DNA of 64,000 nt from Sphingobacterium multivorum. Its GTDB lineage: Bacteria > Bacteroidota > Bacteroidia > Sphingobacteriales > Sphingobacteriaceae. The translations under genes and the position numbers were made by a program. Position 1 is the stretch's first letter, and each line of letters starts with the position of its first letter. The notes beneath the pieces were generated by a model. That model ran no database searches. It was not told the DNA's origin and saw only the letters and a program-made list of their open reading frames with translations. Positions 8,295-17,161 of the stretch are shown here, piece by piece. The stretch is taken from positions 4,898,001 to 4,962,000 of the forward strand of contig NZ_CP154261.1 in assembly GCF_039511225.1 (NCBI RefSeq). The letters run 5' to 3'.

Positions 8295-10241
8295 ATGATG
8301 AAAAGAATTGCACTGGCTTCTTTAAGCCTTGTTGCATTGAGCTATGCTTATCCGGCCTTTGCACAGGAGAAAACATCCAATTATAGCTATACCGAGGCCT
8401 TTGCACCCTTGTTTTTTAAAAATAATGGTAACGAATATCGTTCCGCAGCCGGAAAACCGGGCCCTGCCTACTGGCAAAATGCAGCCGATTATAAAATTCA
8501 GGCTTCCCTGAATGATCAAAATGATCAAATTACAGGAGCTGTTGAGATTACTTATAGTAACAATAGTCCGGACAATATGAACTATCTGTGGTTACAGTTA
8601 GATCAAAATATGTTTTCACAACGTGGCCGTGGTCAATTGATCTCCCCCTTGACTGACAGCCGTTACGGTGATGGCAACTCCACTTTTGATGGTGGATATC
8701 AGATACAATCGGTTACGGACGTAAACGGAAATACGATCGAACATATTATTGACGATACCCGCATGCAGCTTCGACTTCCGACGGCATTAAAGAGCAAGGG
8801 CGGAAAAATAACTTTTAAGATTAAATACCAATACACCGTTCCTAAATATGGAGCTGATCGTACCGGTATACTTGATACAAAAAACGGAAAAATCTATGCC
8901 ATTGCACAATGGTTCCCAAGACTGTGTGTCTATGACGACATTAGAGGTTGGAATACGCTTCCTTATACAGGACCAGGAGAGTTCTATCGTGAATTCGGAA
9001 ATTACCAGGTTGAGATCACTACTCCAGCAAACCACATGGTTGTCTTGGGTGGCGAATTGTTAAACCCACAGGAAGTATTTACAGCTGAGCAACTCAAACG
9101 ATACCAACAGGCACAACGTAGCGATGAAACCGTAATCATCCGCTCCGCCGAAGAAGTTACCGCAAAAAACTCCAGACCCGACAAGAAAACCTTAACCTGG
9201 AAATATCAACTTAATAATGCGCAAGACATTGCTTGGGCCTCCTCTACGGCATTTATAGTAGATGGTGCGAAGATCAATCTGCCTAGTGGAAAAAAATCCC
9301 TCGCTTTGTCAGCCTATCCAATTGAAAGTAATAGTAACAATGCCTGGGAACGCTCGACAGAATATACAAAAGCCGCAATTGAAATCTATTCAAAAAGCTG
9401 GTTTGAATATCCTTACCCTGTAGCTGTGAATGTAGCTTCCAATGTTGGTGGAATGGAGTACCCAGCCTTGTCGTTCTGTGGCAATCGGGCCAAAGCAGGT
9501 TCACTTTGGGGGGTTACTAACCACGAGTTTGGTCACAATTGGTTCCCAATGATTGTCGCATCCAACGAACGTGAACATGGCTGGATGGATGAAGGGTTCA
9601 ATACATTTATTAACGAACTCGCTACAAAGGAATTCAATAATGGTGAATATTACCGTAATCAGGCGAGCAGATCCTACATCTTTACTGCCCGTAATCTTGA
9701 ACCGATCATGAGTACACCGCAAAACATGAAAGAACGTAATATTGGGGCTTTGGTCTACTATAAGCCAGCTTATGGACTGAAATTATTGCGAAACGAAATC
9801 ATCGGTCCTGAGCGCTTCGATTACGCCTTTAAAAAATATATCCAAGAATGGGCTTACAAACACCCTACTCCAGAGGATTTCTTCAAAGCCATTGAAAACG
9901 GTGCTGGAGAAAACCTAAACTGGTTCTGGCGCGGGTGGTTTGTCAACAACTGGCAAATGGACCAAGGTATAAAATCAGTATCCTATGTCAACAACGAGCC
10001 AAAATTTGGCGCACTTGTCACTGTGGAAAATCTCGAAAAATTACCGATGCCAGTTATTATTGAAGCGACAACCGTATCGGGCAAGAAGATCCGAAAAAAA
10101 CTACCGGTGGAAATCTGGGAAAGAAACGATGTATGGCAATTTAAAATACCGACCACAGAATCATTGCAATCCGTACAGTTAGATCCAGACATGGTTATGC
10201 CAGACAAGAATCCAGACAATAATTCGTGGAAAGCAAATTAG
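8295..10241 (+). CDS. Exported M1-family metallopeptidase (aminopeptidase N-like)
   Basis: The frame can be read from 8244, but the ATG at 8295 starts a proper signal peptide (MMKRIALASLSLVALSYAYPAFAQ), so that start is chosen (648 residues). The N-terminal part is the beta-sandwich domain. The catalytic domain has GGMEYP (GAMEN-like exopeptidase loop), NHEFGHNW with zinc ligands His410 and His414 and catalytic Glu411, and the third ligand Glu433 in WMDEGFN. A C-terminal domain follows. It probably trims peptides in the periplasm. Transcribed alone. Confidence 0.92.
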   Translation: MMKRIALASLSLVALSYAYPAFAQEKTSNYSYTEAFAPLFFKNNGNEYRSAAGKPGPAYWQNAADYKIQASLNDQNDQITGAVEITYSNNSPDNMNYLWLQLDQNMFSQRGRGQLISPLTDSRYGDGNSTFDGGYQIQSVTDVNGNTIEHIIDDTRMQLRLPTALKSKGGKITFKIKYQYTVPKYGADRTGILDTKNGKIYAIAQWFPRLCVYDDIRGWNTLPYTGPGEFYREFGNYQVEITTPANHMVVLGGELLNPQEVFTAEQLKRYQQAQRSDETVIIRSAEEVTAKNSRPDKKTLTWKYQLNNAQDIAWASSTAFIVDGAKINLPSGKKSLALSAYPIESNSNNAWERSTEYTKAAIEIYSKSWFEYPYPVAVNVASNVGGMEYPALSFCGNRAKAGSLWGVTNHEFGHNWFPMIVASNEREHGWMDEGFNTFINELATKEFNNGEYYRNQASRSYIFTARNLEPIMSTPQNMKERNIGALVYYKPAYGLKLLRNEIIGPERFDYAFKKYIQEWAYKHPTPEDFFKAIENGAGENLNWFWRGWFVNNWQMDQGIKSVSYVNNEPKFGALVTVENLEKLPMPVIIEATTVSGKKIRKKLPVEIWERNDVWQFKIPTTESLQSVQLDPDMVMPDKNPDNNSWKAN

Positions 10242-10362
10242 CAAATTTTCAAAATCTATTCGTTATTTTTGGCTAGAGAACAATCATGAACGTACGGCGT
10301 AAACAAAACAGCAAATATCCTGTTCATTCATAGATTGAAAATACATAACTATATTTATTCGC

Positions 10363-11049
10363 ATGAAAATCTTACAAACGATTCTAAGCTGCTTACTTAT
10401 TACGCTAATGAGTGGACATCTTGTTGCACAGGAAAAAACCAAGGGGATTATTATGGAACTTGTCAGCGGTGAGAAAATCGAGGCTGCACAGATCCAAAAT
10501 TTAAGAACCAAGGTTGAAGTACAGACCAATAGAGATGGCTCCTTTGCTATTGACGCCAATATAAACGACCTCTTGTTGATCAAGGCCGTCGGATACGAAC
10601 AGGATACGGTCTTCATTTATGATACCAGCTTACGCAGAATCTATTTGAACAGAATGAATAATGTTATCGAACTGAGTGAAGTTGTCGTCGAACGGATGAC
10701 AGACAGCAGACTTGCTGCTGAAATCCAGCGCGAGAAGACTTTAGGAAAGTATTCTGACGCAAGTCAAAATCGCGGTGGAGTACGGATTTCTCCAAGCCGC
10801 ATATTTAGCAAAGAGGGAAAACAAGCCCGTTCAAACTATAAGCTTCTGGTCGATGAACTCGAAAAAAGAGCAGTTGATCGAAAATTCACAGAAAACCTGA
10901 TCAAAGAATTGACTCCGCTCAATGGTTCGGATCTAGCCTTGTTTAAGGAACGATTTAGACCATCTTATAAATTTATCCAAAACAGCAGCCAAGAAACTTT
11001 GAAGGTCTATATTATGGATAGTTATAAAAAATTTAACGAGAAAAAATAA
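10363..11049 (+). CDS. Secreted protein with carboxypeptidase-regulatory-like domain
   Basis: This is a 228-residue exported protein with a signal peptide ending SGHLVAQ. Residues about 23-90 read as a CarboxypepD_reg-like beta-sandwich (GIIMELVSGEKIEAAQIQN..TNRDGSFAI....LLLIKAVGYEQDTVFI), the module used in Bacteroidota SusC/TonB receptors. The rest is helical and charged with no enzyme motif. It probably sits in the periplasm or at the outer membrane. Function unknown. Confidence 0.72.
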   Translation: MKILQTILSCLLITLMSGHLVAQEKTKGIIMELVSGEKIEAAQIQNLRTKVEVQTNRDGSFAIDANINDLLLIKAVGYEQDTVFIYDTSLRRIYLNRMNNVIELSEVVVERMTDSRLAAEIQREKTLGKYSDASQNRGGVRISPSRIFSKEGKQARSNYKLLVDELEKRAVDRKFTENLIKELTPLNGSDLALFKERFRPSYKFIQNSSQETLKVYIMDSYKKFNEKK

Positions 11050-11080
11050 AAAACAAACACTTTTATCACGTGATTGTCAG

Positions 11081-11123
11081 AAGGTTTTAAACTGTAATAA
11101 TTTTTATTTCAGTTTAAAACCTT
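11081..11123. promoter_or_regulatory. 14-bp inverted repeat upstream of the Rrf2 gene
   Basis: AAGGTTTTAAACTG (11081-11094) and its exact reverse complement (11110-11123) are separated by 15 AT-rich bases. The repeat sits 32 bp after the preceding stop and 42 bp before the Rrf2 start. It could be the terminator of the upstream gene, although the T tract is short, or an operator for the adjacent repressor. Confidence 0.5.
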
Positions 11124-11164
11124 TTCTGTTACTTTGTGTTATAATTTAGAAAAATCAGCAGAGG

Positions 11165-11578
11165 ATGTTACACAACTTGAGGTTCGCAACAGCATTACAC
11201 ATTATGGTTCTGGCACAGTTAGAGGAGGCAAATCAATGGCTTTCTTCTGAATATATTGCGTCAAGCATTCAGGTCAATGCAAGTGTGGTTCGCAAAGAAA
11301 TTGCATCTCTTAAAACAGCATCTTTACTCACGAGTAAAGAAGGTAAGGGCGGCGGTATTCGCATAAATCCCGAGAATCCAACGATTACCTTGGCTGATAT
11401 TTATATCAGCACCAAGCAAAGCGATTTCGGCGGGAAATTTAACAATCCCAATCCGGCCTGTGTTGTTGGCAAAAATATCAACTCCAAACTCCAGGATCTG
11501 TATCAGGAAGTCGACACTGATATTGTACAGCGTTTGGAAAAGATAACCCTAGCTGATTTTAGCAAAACATTTAATTAA
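11165..11578 (+). CDS. Rrf2-family transcriptional regulator (YwnA-like)
   Basis: This is a 137-residue protein with an N-terminal winged helix (FATALHIMVLAQLEE, SSEYIASSIQVNASVVRKEIASLKTAGLL-like) followed by the Rrf2 wing GKGGGIRINPE. Only one cysteine (Cys99, in NPACVVG) is present instead of the three that bind Fe-S in IscR/NsrR. This points to the thiol-sensing, cluster-free branch typified by B. subtilis YwnA/HypR. It lies 7 bp upstream of an NAD(P)-binding protein gene, almost certainly one operon, as in ywnA-ywnB-type pairs. Confidence 0.88.
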   Translation: MLHNLRFATALHIMVLAQLEEANQWLSSEYIASSIQVNASVVRKEIASLKTASLLTSKEGKGGGIRINPENPTITLADIYISTKQSDFGGKFNNPNPACVVGKNINSKLQDLYQEVDTDIVQRLEKITLADFSKTFN

Positions 11579-11585
11579 AGGAAAC

Positions 11586-12233
11586 ATGAAAGTAGCAGTA
11601 ATTGGATCCACAGGATATGTAGGATCTCATCTCGTAAAAGAATTGGTAGACCGCAACTATGACGTCGTTGCGATCGCCCGCCACACCGAAAATATTCCAT
11701 CGAGTGAAAAAGTAACCAAACTCCAAGTAGATATCAATGATAATAATCAATTGGTTTCTGCTCTAAAAGGTGTTGATGTTGTTGTTTCGGCTTTCAATGC
11801 CGGATGGACCAACCCTAATCTTTATGAGGATTTTACAAAAGGTGCATTGGCAATCCAACAGGCTGTTAAGGATGCCGGTATCAATCGTTTCATTGTTATT
11901 GGTGGTGCAGGAAGTTTATTGATTGATGGAAATAGACTTGTCGATTCACCGGATTTTCCCAAAGAAATTAAACCTGGGGCTTTAGCTGCAGCAGATTACC
12001 TGAAAACCATCCAAAAAGAAGATCAACTTACCTGGACCATGTTTAGTCCTGCTATAGAAATGAATTCCCATGCTGGTGGAACCCGTACAGGAAAATACCG
12101 TACAGGCCTTGATGCTCCTGTATTTGATCAAGAAGGTCGATCTAGGTTGTCAGTAGAGGATCTTGCTGTAGCAATAGTAGACGAAATTGAGAACAAACAA
12201 TTCCTCAATAAACGCTTTACAGCAGCATATTAG
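11586..12233 (+). CDS. NAD(P)-binding oxidoreductase-like protein (atypical SDR)
   Basis: This 215-residue protein begins with a Rossmann glycine motif, KVAVIGSTGYVGSHLVKEL. VDVVVSAFN and FIVIGGAGSL follow, as in atypical short-chain dehydrogenases of the NmrA/YwnB type. The classical YxxxK catalytic pair is not evident (ALAAADYLKTI is the nearest), so it may be a redox sensor or a quinone/flavin-type reductase. It is co-transcribed with the upstream Rrf2 regulator, which suggests induction by electrophile or oxidative stress. That last step is inference from context. Confidence 0.82.
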   Translation: MKVAVIGSTGYVGSHLVKELVDRNYDVVAIARHTENIPSSEKVTKLQVDINDNNQLVSALKGVDVVVSAFNAGWTNPNLYEDFTKGALAIQQAVKDAGINRFIVIGGAGSLLIDGNRLVDSPDFPKEIKPGALAAADYLKTIQKEDQLTWTMFSPAIEMNSHAGGTRTGKYRTGLDAPVFDQEGRSRLSVEDLAVAIVDEIENKQFLNKRFTAAY

Positions 12234-12267
12234 TACCCAAACAAGCATTTGATTCAGATTTTATTAC

Positions 12268-12295
12268 AAAAGGGAGGAGCAATCTTCCCTTTTTT
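12268..12295 (+). terminator. Terminator of the rrf2 operon
   Basis: AAAAGGGA / TCCCTTTT stem with a 10-base loop and a T-rich tail, about 35 bases after the stop. Confidence 0.75.
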
Positions 12296-12365
12296 CATTG
12301 AGATCATTTATATTTGACATTAATTAAACAATTAAAAAGCTAAATAATCGTAAAGAATTAATCCT

Positions 12366-13841
12366 ATGCTATTTAAAAAATCGATTCCTCAACTCATTGC
12401 TGAAGCAAATGAAAATGGTGAACACACGCTAAAGAGGACACTGTCCAGCTCGGGCCTTATCGCCCTCGGTGTTGGGGCCATCATTGGGGCAGGACTTTTC
12501 TCCCTAACAGGAATTGCCGCTGCTGAAAATGCAGGGCCAGCTGTTATCCTATCTTTCATTATCGCAGCAGTAGGCTGTGGGTTCGCAGGTCTTTGTTATG
12601 CCGAATTTGCCTCTATGATTCCTGTTGCAGGAAGTGCTTACACGTATTCCTATGCCACAATGGGTGAATTTGTCGCCTGGATTATCGGCTGGGATCTCGT
12701 CCTCGAATATGCACTAGCAGGAGCTACAGTAGCCGTCAGCTGGTCCCAATATTTCAACCAGCTCCTGATGATATTCCACATCCAACTCCCCGATACCCTA
12801 CTCAAAGGCCCTTGGGAAGGTGGCGTGGTTAACTTACCTGCGATCATTATTGTTTGTTTACTCTCGCTATTGCTGATGCGTGGCACACAGGAATCATCCC
12901 GTGTAAACAATATTTTGGTAATTCTAAAAGTCGGCGTCGTATTGATTTTTATCGCCTTGGGTTGGAGCTTTATCAATCCTGCAAACCACGATCCATTTAT
13001 TCCTGTAAATGCAGGTGAGGAGCTTGTAAAAAGTGGGCAACAAAGCTTCTGGTCATTTCTAAAGAGTGATGACTTTGGCCACTTTGGCATCAGCGGTGTG
13101 TTGCGTGCTGCAGGCGTTGTATTTTTTGCATTCATCGGTTTTGACGCGGTAAGTACAGCTGCCCAAGAAGCAAAAAATCCAAAAAAAGGTATGCCTATAG
13201 GTATCATCGGTTCATTAATAATCTGTACACTTTTGTATGTTTTATTCTCCTACGTAATGACCGGAATCGAACATTACACGATGTTTAAGGGGGACGCTAA
13301 GCCAGTTGCAACAGCTTTTGCCAGAACAGGCTACCATTTCTTAAATACAGCGTTGATTATTACGATTATTGCAGGATACACTTCAGTTATTCTCGTGATG
13401 TTACTTGGTCAGAGCCGCGTATTTTATTCGATGAGTAAGGATGGTTTGCTTCCAAAGATATTCTCAGACTTATCCAAAAGACAGACTCCTTGGAAAACAA
13501 ACGCTATTTTCATGGTATTCGTCAGTATATTCGCAGGTTTCGTCCCAGTTTCAGACCTTGGCCATATGGTAAGTATCGGTACCCTATTTGCCTTCACCCT
13601 CGTATGTGTAGGTATTTTAGTACTACGTAAAACAGACCCCAATTTGGAGCGCCCATTTAAAACACCACTGGTTCCTTTCGTTCCGATCATGGGAATCTTG
13701 GTCTGTATTTTAATGATGGCTTCATTGCCAATAGAAAGCTGGGAGCGTTTGGCCGTCTGGCTTGGTATAGGCTTATTGATTTATTTTGTATACGGCAAAA
13801 AACATAGTGTCATTAGAAAACAACATCAGAACCAACAATAA
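12366..13841 (+). CDS. APC-family amino-acid permease (YfnA/CAT-like)
   Basis: This is a 491-residue inner-membrane transporter with about 12 hydrophobic segments. The APC signature IALGVGAIIGAGLFSLTG in the first membrane segment and FFAFIGFDAVSTAAQEAKNPKKGMP in the sixth/loop region are typical of cationic amino-acid transporter-like permeases. It probably imports amino acids by proton symport. The substrate cannot be read from the sequence. Monocistronic, ending in a strong palindromic terminator. Confidence 0.9.
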   Translation: MLFKKSIPQLIAEANENGEHTLKRTLSSSGLIALGVGAIIGAGLFSLTGIAAAENAGPAVILSFIIAAVGCGFAGLCYAEFASMIPVAGSAYTYSYATMGEFVAWIIGWDLVLEYALAGATVAVSWSQYFNQLLMIFHIQLPDTLLKGPWEGGVVNLPAIIIVCLLSLLLMRGTQESSRVNNILVILKVGVVLIFIALGWSFINPANHDPFIPVNAGEELVKSGQQSFWSFLKSDDFGHFGISGVLRAAGVVFFAFIGFDAVSTAAQEAKNPKKGMPIGIIGSLIICTLLYVLFSYVMTGIEHYTMFKGDAKPVATAFARTGYHFLNTALIITIIAGYTSVILVMLLGQSRVFYSMSKDGLLPKIFSDLSKRQTPWKTNAIFMVFVSIFAGFVPVSDLGHMVSIGTLFAFTLVCVGILVLRKTDPNLERPFKTPLVPFVPIMGILVCILMMASLPIESWERLAVWLGIGLLIYFVYGKKHSVIRKQHQNQQ

Positions 13842-13850
13842 GCTGGTTAA

Positions 13851-13890
13851 ACATAAAAAAGGCTTCTTTATAGAGAAGCCTTTTTTATGT
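13851..13890. terminator. Bidirectional terminator
   Basis: Perfect 17-bp arms (ACATAAAAAAGGCTTCT and its reverse complement) with a 6-base loop lie between the convergent permease and DUF1543 genes. A and T runs on the two flanks suit both directions. Confidence 0.85.
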
Positions 13891-13916
13891 TTAAGAAATC
13901 GAATAGCGCATTCCCT

Positions 13917-14459
13917 CTATAACGCGCTCAGTTTAAAATAGCCATTCGCAATGGTATCTTCTTCCAAACCGGTCTTTGGGGTAATTTGAATACTATACTG
14001 CTCTTTATCACGAGGTAATAGCAAATCTTCGATCTCATAAATATCATCAACATCCAAACCATATTTATCATCGATGTGTGCCGAACTGTGGTGCTTCCAA
14101 AAAACAGTCCGTTTTGCCTTTTCGGTAGCCTTGGCCAAACTCGATGCAACAATAAGCTCTTTGTAATGGAACTCATCAAATTCATTCGGTTTGTATCCCC
14201 CTAAATTAACAAAAAACAATTTCACTTCCGAATCAACAGCCTGTCCATTCCCCCTTTCAGTAACCTTAATTTCATATTCCCCGATCTTATGGACAATACG
14301 GTAGGCATCAATATGGATTTTACCATCAGCCTCAGGCCAAAAATCTTTAATGGGATCAACAAAATCCTTGAGCTCGTTCCCAATGCCAAAGAAAATGTCA
14401 TGCTGTTCTGTCCGTCTATTTTTCGGCTTACAACCGATCAAAATCATAAATAACTTCAT
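13917..14459 (-). CDS. DUF1543-domain protein
   Basis: The frame extends to 14480, but the family N-terminus (MKLFMILIGCKPKNRRTEQHD) begins at the ATG at 14459, so that start is preferred (180 residues). The N-terminal half shows the DUF1543 pattern GR..EQHD..FGIG and FWPEADGKIHIDAY. A second, weaker copy of the same fold (LFFVNLGGYKP..FDEFH) follows from about residue 80. The family is cytoplasmic and of unknown function. Convergent with the permease. Confidence 0.8.
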   Translation of the reverse strand: MKLFMILIGCKPKNRRTEQHDIFFGIGNELKDFVDPIKDFWPEADGKIHIDAYRIVHKIGEYEIKVTERGNGQAVDSEVKLFFVNLGGYKPNEFDEFHYKELIVASSLAKATEKAKRTVFWKHHSSAHIDDKYGLDVDDIYEIEDLLLPRDKEQYSIQITPKTGLEEDTIANGYFKLSAL

Positions 14460-14615
14460 AGTCAAAAACCAGTCTTTCAATGTCCATACTAGAATATCCA
14501 GTTTATTTTTCAGCGATGTTTATGCGTACGAATCATGGATATTTCATAACTTAAGCCCTATAAAAAATAAAAATAACTATTATCCACCACATTTAACATA
14601 CATTATAACTTCACA

Positions 14616-15485
14616 ATGCACAAAATATTCCTATCATTTACGTTACTATTCTTATCATTACTGTCCTTTGGACAAAATGCCGCTACCGATAAAAAACTCG
14701 AATCACAGATAAAACAGCTCATTCAGGGTTTTCAAGGCGATGTTGGCATTTATGTACACCATCTTAAAAAAAATAAAGAAGTCAACATTCAGGGCGACAG
14801 CATTTTTCCTACAGCAAGCATTGTCAAAATCCCCATTTTAGTTGGTATTTTTGATAAAATTGAAAAAGGTGAACTACAACTTGATCAGCAACTACTCTAC
14901 CGTTCGAGTCAACGCTATGGTGGCTCAGGACTGATGCAGTTCTTTAAGGATAGTACACAAGTTGACCTGAAAACCTTGGTCGCACTTATGCTATCGTATA
15001 GTGATAATGTAACCAGCATTTGGAATCAAAAGCTAGCAGGAGGAGGTATCGCAATCAATCAATTAATGAGTAGCCTTCAACTGCCCCATACACGCGTCAA
15101 CTCGCAGACAGAAGGGCGGAAACCGGATTGGGAAAAATATGGTTGGGGCCAGACTACACCAAAAGAAATGGCCGACTTGGTCACACTAATCCGGCAAGGC
15201 AAAGTTGTGTCCTCAAAATCTTCCGATCAGATGTATCGTTTTATGGGCAACATGTTCTATGACGAGAGAGGGCTATCGCAAATCCCTTCCACTATCAAAA
15301 CAGCTTCAAAAACAGGCTCTTTAGATGACGTACGCAATGAGGTCATTTTGGTCAATGCGCCGAAAGGAGACTACGTTTTCAGTATTTTCACCAAGAACAA
15401 CACGGACAAAAGCTGGGGTAAAACAAATGAAGCAGAGATACTTACCCGTAAGCTCTCCAAACTGTTATGGGATTATTACCAATAA
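14616..15485 (+). CDS. Class A beta-lactamase-related serine hydrolase
   Basis: This is a 289-residue exported protein with a signal peptide ending SFGQ. Catalytic motifs of the class A fold are present: SxxK (Ser68-Ile-Val-Lys71), SDN (129-131), a glutamate in the omega-loop region (Glu166 of the chain, in SQTEGRKP) and KTG (232-234, in ASKTGSLDD). The usual ExxLN spacing of true class A enzymes is not conserved, and no Asn is in the 170 position. It may therefore be a weak beta-lactamase or a peptidoglycan/esterase-type hydrolase. Monocistronic. Confidence 0.82.
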   Translation: MHKIFLSFTLLFLSLLSFGQNAATDKKLESQIKQLIQGFQGDVGIYVHHLKKNKEVNIQGDSIFPTASIVKIPILVGIFDKIEKGELQLDQQLLYRSSQRYGGSGLMQFFKDSTQVDLKTLVALMLSYSDNVTSIWNQKLAGGGIAINQLMSSLQLPHTRVNSQTEGRKPDWEKYGWGQTTPKEMADLVTLIRQGKVVSSKSSDQMYRFMGNMFYDERGLSQIPSTIKTASKTGSLDDVRNEVILVNAPKGDYVFSIFTKNNTDKSWGKTNEAEILTRKLSKLLWDYYQ

Positions 15486-15525
15486 GCCTATTGAAGTCAA
15501 TATGATAACGATATGATATAAAAAA

Positions 15526-15553
15526 GGTGAGCACTCAAAAAAGTGCCCACCTT
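15526..15553. terminator. Hairpin between convergent genes
   Basis: GGTGaGCACT / AGTGCcCACC stem with one mismatch, flanked by A on the left and TTCCC on the right. It lies between the beta-lactamase-like gene and the leftward lipoprotein gene. Confidence 0.6.
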
Positions 15554-15580
15554 CCCTATCTTTAAAATGAAATACGTCGA

Positions 15581-16123
15581 CTAATTCTTTAACGCTTCAC
15601 CTACATTTTTTGCTTTCCGGCTAATATCGTCACCTACTTTTTTGGAAGCATCTTTTACATCTTTAGCGGCCTCTTTCGTTCCAGTCGCAACATCATTTGC
15701 AACTTTCTTCGTACCGTCAGCGACATCTTTTGCAGCATCCTTTGTTTTATCAACAGCCGTGTTCGTTGCATCCACTGTCGCATCTTTTGCATCTTTCAAT
15801 CCCTCTTTTACATCCTCACCGGCGTTACGTAGCGCATCCTTGGTTTTTTCCCAGGCAGTATTAGCTTCTTCAGAAGCAGCGCGAGCTTTTTCTTCAGCTG
15901 CTTTATCACCTTTTGCGATAGCTTCATCCAGATCCTTTTTTGCTTGTTCTGCTTTCAAACGCGCATTTTCTTCCGCATTTTTTAAATCTGCGATCGCCGC
16001 ATCTACATGCTCACCGACTGTTTGTGCCGAATCTGTCGCTGTAGTGTCTTTTTTCTCCGAATTGTTGCAAGAAGACATAACCAATGCTCCTGCTACGACT
16101 GCTAAAAGTGCAATTTTTTTCAT
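15581..16123 (-). CDS. LEA-like alanine/lysine/aspartate-rich lipoprotein
   Basis: The open frame reaches 16312, but the ATG at 16123 begins a lipoprotein signal (MKKIALLAVVAGALVMSSC, lipidated Cys19), so that start is chosen (180 residues). The mature part is almost entirely amphipathic helix with near 11-residue repeats rich in A, K, D and E (DAKDATVDATNTAVDKTKDAAKDV). This composition is that of group 3 LEA/YtjA-like hydrophilins. It probably sits in the periplasm attached to a membrane and could protect against desiccation or osmotic stress; that role is inferred from composition only. Confidence 0.78.
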   Translation of the reverse strand: MKKIALLAVVAGALVMSSCNNSEKKDTTATDSAQTVGEHVDAAIADLKNAEENARLKAEQAKKDLDEAIAKGDKAAEEKARAASEEANTAWEKTKDALRNAGEDVKEGLKDAKDATVDATNTAVDKTKDAAKDVADGTKKVANDVATGTKEAAKDVKDASKKVGDDISRKAKNVGEALKN

Positions 16124-16209
16124 TATAAATTGATTTATGAGTGTAGTTTTCAACGGCTCATCAGAGCGCGCATACATCAATTTACAACTTCTATGCCAAA
16201 TAGACAAAA

Positions 16210-17097
16210 TTATTGCTTTGGATAGATCGTTCCTTTCGCAGCTTCGAGCGTATTTTTCAATAAACCAACAATCGTCATCAAACCTACGCCCCCTGGTACA
16301 GGTGTAATCCACGAGGCCTTAGGAGCAACATTTTCAAAATCAACATCCCCATATAACTTAAAACCAGATTTCGTTGCTGTAGAAGTTTCTCTATTGATAC
16401 CCACATCGATCACTACTGCACCGTCTTTAACCATGTCGGCCGTAACAAAATTTTTCTTACCAATTGCTGCAACAACGATGTCGCCTCTCAGAACTTCCGT
16501 TTTAAGATCTTTTGTACGACTATGTGTTAATGTCACTGTGCAATTACCTGGATTGGAATTACGTGCCAGTAAGATACTCATTGGCGATCCTACGATATTG
16601 CTTCTTCCAACCACTACAGCGTGCTTGCCTGCAGTATCGATCTTATAATACTCCAACATCAGCATAATACCATATGGTGTTGCTGGAATAAAACAAGGAA
16701 GATTACGTTGCATGCGCCCGAGGTTGATTGGGTGGAAACCATCCACATCTTTGCGGTAATCAATTGCTTCGGTAACTTTATCCGGATCAATATGTTTTGG
16801 TAAAGGCAGCTGAACAATCAAACCGTCAATAGACTCATCCTGATTGATTTCTTTGACCTTAGCGATCAATTCATCCTCTGTAATGTTTTCATCATAACGA
16901 ATGTTTGTTGATTCAAAGCCGACCAGTTGACAGTTGCGCATTTTGCTGGCCACATAGGTTTCGCTACCACCATCATTCCCCACAAGGATAGCAACCAGAT
17001 GAGGTTTGCGGCCAGTCTGTGTCGTAAATTCAGCCGCATCTAACGCAATTTGCTCTTTAATTTTTTCGGAAACTAGTTTACCATCTAATAGATTCAT
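16210..17097 (-). CDS. folD: Bifunctional methylenetetrahydrofolate dehydrogenase / cyclohydrolase
   Basis: This 295-residue cytosolic enzyme oxidises 5,10-methylene-THF to methenyl-THF and hydrolyses it to 10-formyl-THF. FolD signatures are visible: YVASKMRNCQLVGFES (catalytic YxxxK), DGLIVQLPLP, the VVGRSNIVGSPMS NADP-binding loop, VIDVGIN and PVPGGVGLMTIVGLL. The length is normal. It lies directly downstream of lepA on the same strand, with a hairpin between them. Confidence 0.96.
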   Translation of the reverse strand: MNLLDGKLVSEKIKEQIALDAAEFTTQTGRKPHLVAILVGNDGGSETYVASKMRNCQLVGFESTNIRYDENITEDELIAKVKEINQDESIDGLIVQLPLPKHIDPDKVTEAIDYRKDVDGFHPINLGRMQRNLPCFIPATPYGIMLMLEYYKIDTAGKHAVVVGRSNIVGSPMSILLARNSNPGNCTVTLTHSRTKDLKTEVLRGDIVVAAIGKKNFVTADMVKDGAVVIDVGINRETSTATKSGFKLYGDVDFENVAPKASWITPVPGGVGLMTIVGLLKNTLEAAKGTIYPKQ

Positions 17098-17121
17098 GTT
17101 TAGGAGATTTTATTGTATTTA

Positions 17122-17143
17122 AAAGGAGCCCAAGAGCTCCTTT
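17122..17143 (-). terminator. Hairpin between lepA and folD
   Basis: AAAGGAGC / GCTCCTTT stem with a 6-base loop. On the leftward strand the T tract is short (TTTTAAAT). It may attenuate rather than fully end lepA transcription. Confidence 0.6.
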
Positions 17144-17161
17144 ATTATAGTGTTATTTTGA

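Noticed and set aside
15642..16133. 163-codon plus-strand frame opposite the LEA-like lipoprotein
   Set aside because: Its Ala/Ser/Phe-rich repeats are the complement of the coding repeats of the real gene.
16124..16312. N-terminal extension of the LEA-like protein
   Set aside because: It would overlap folD and bury the lipoprotein signal that begins at 16123.
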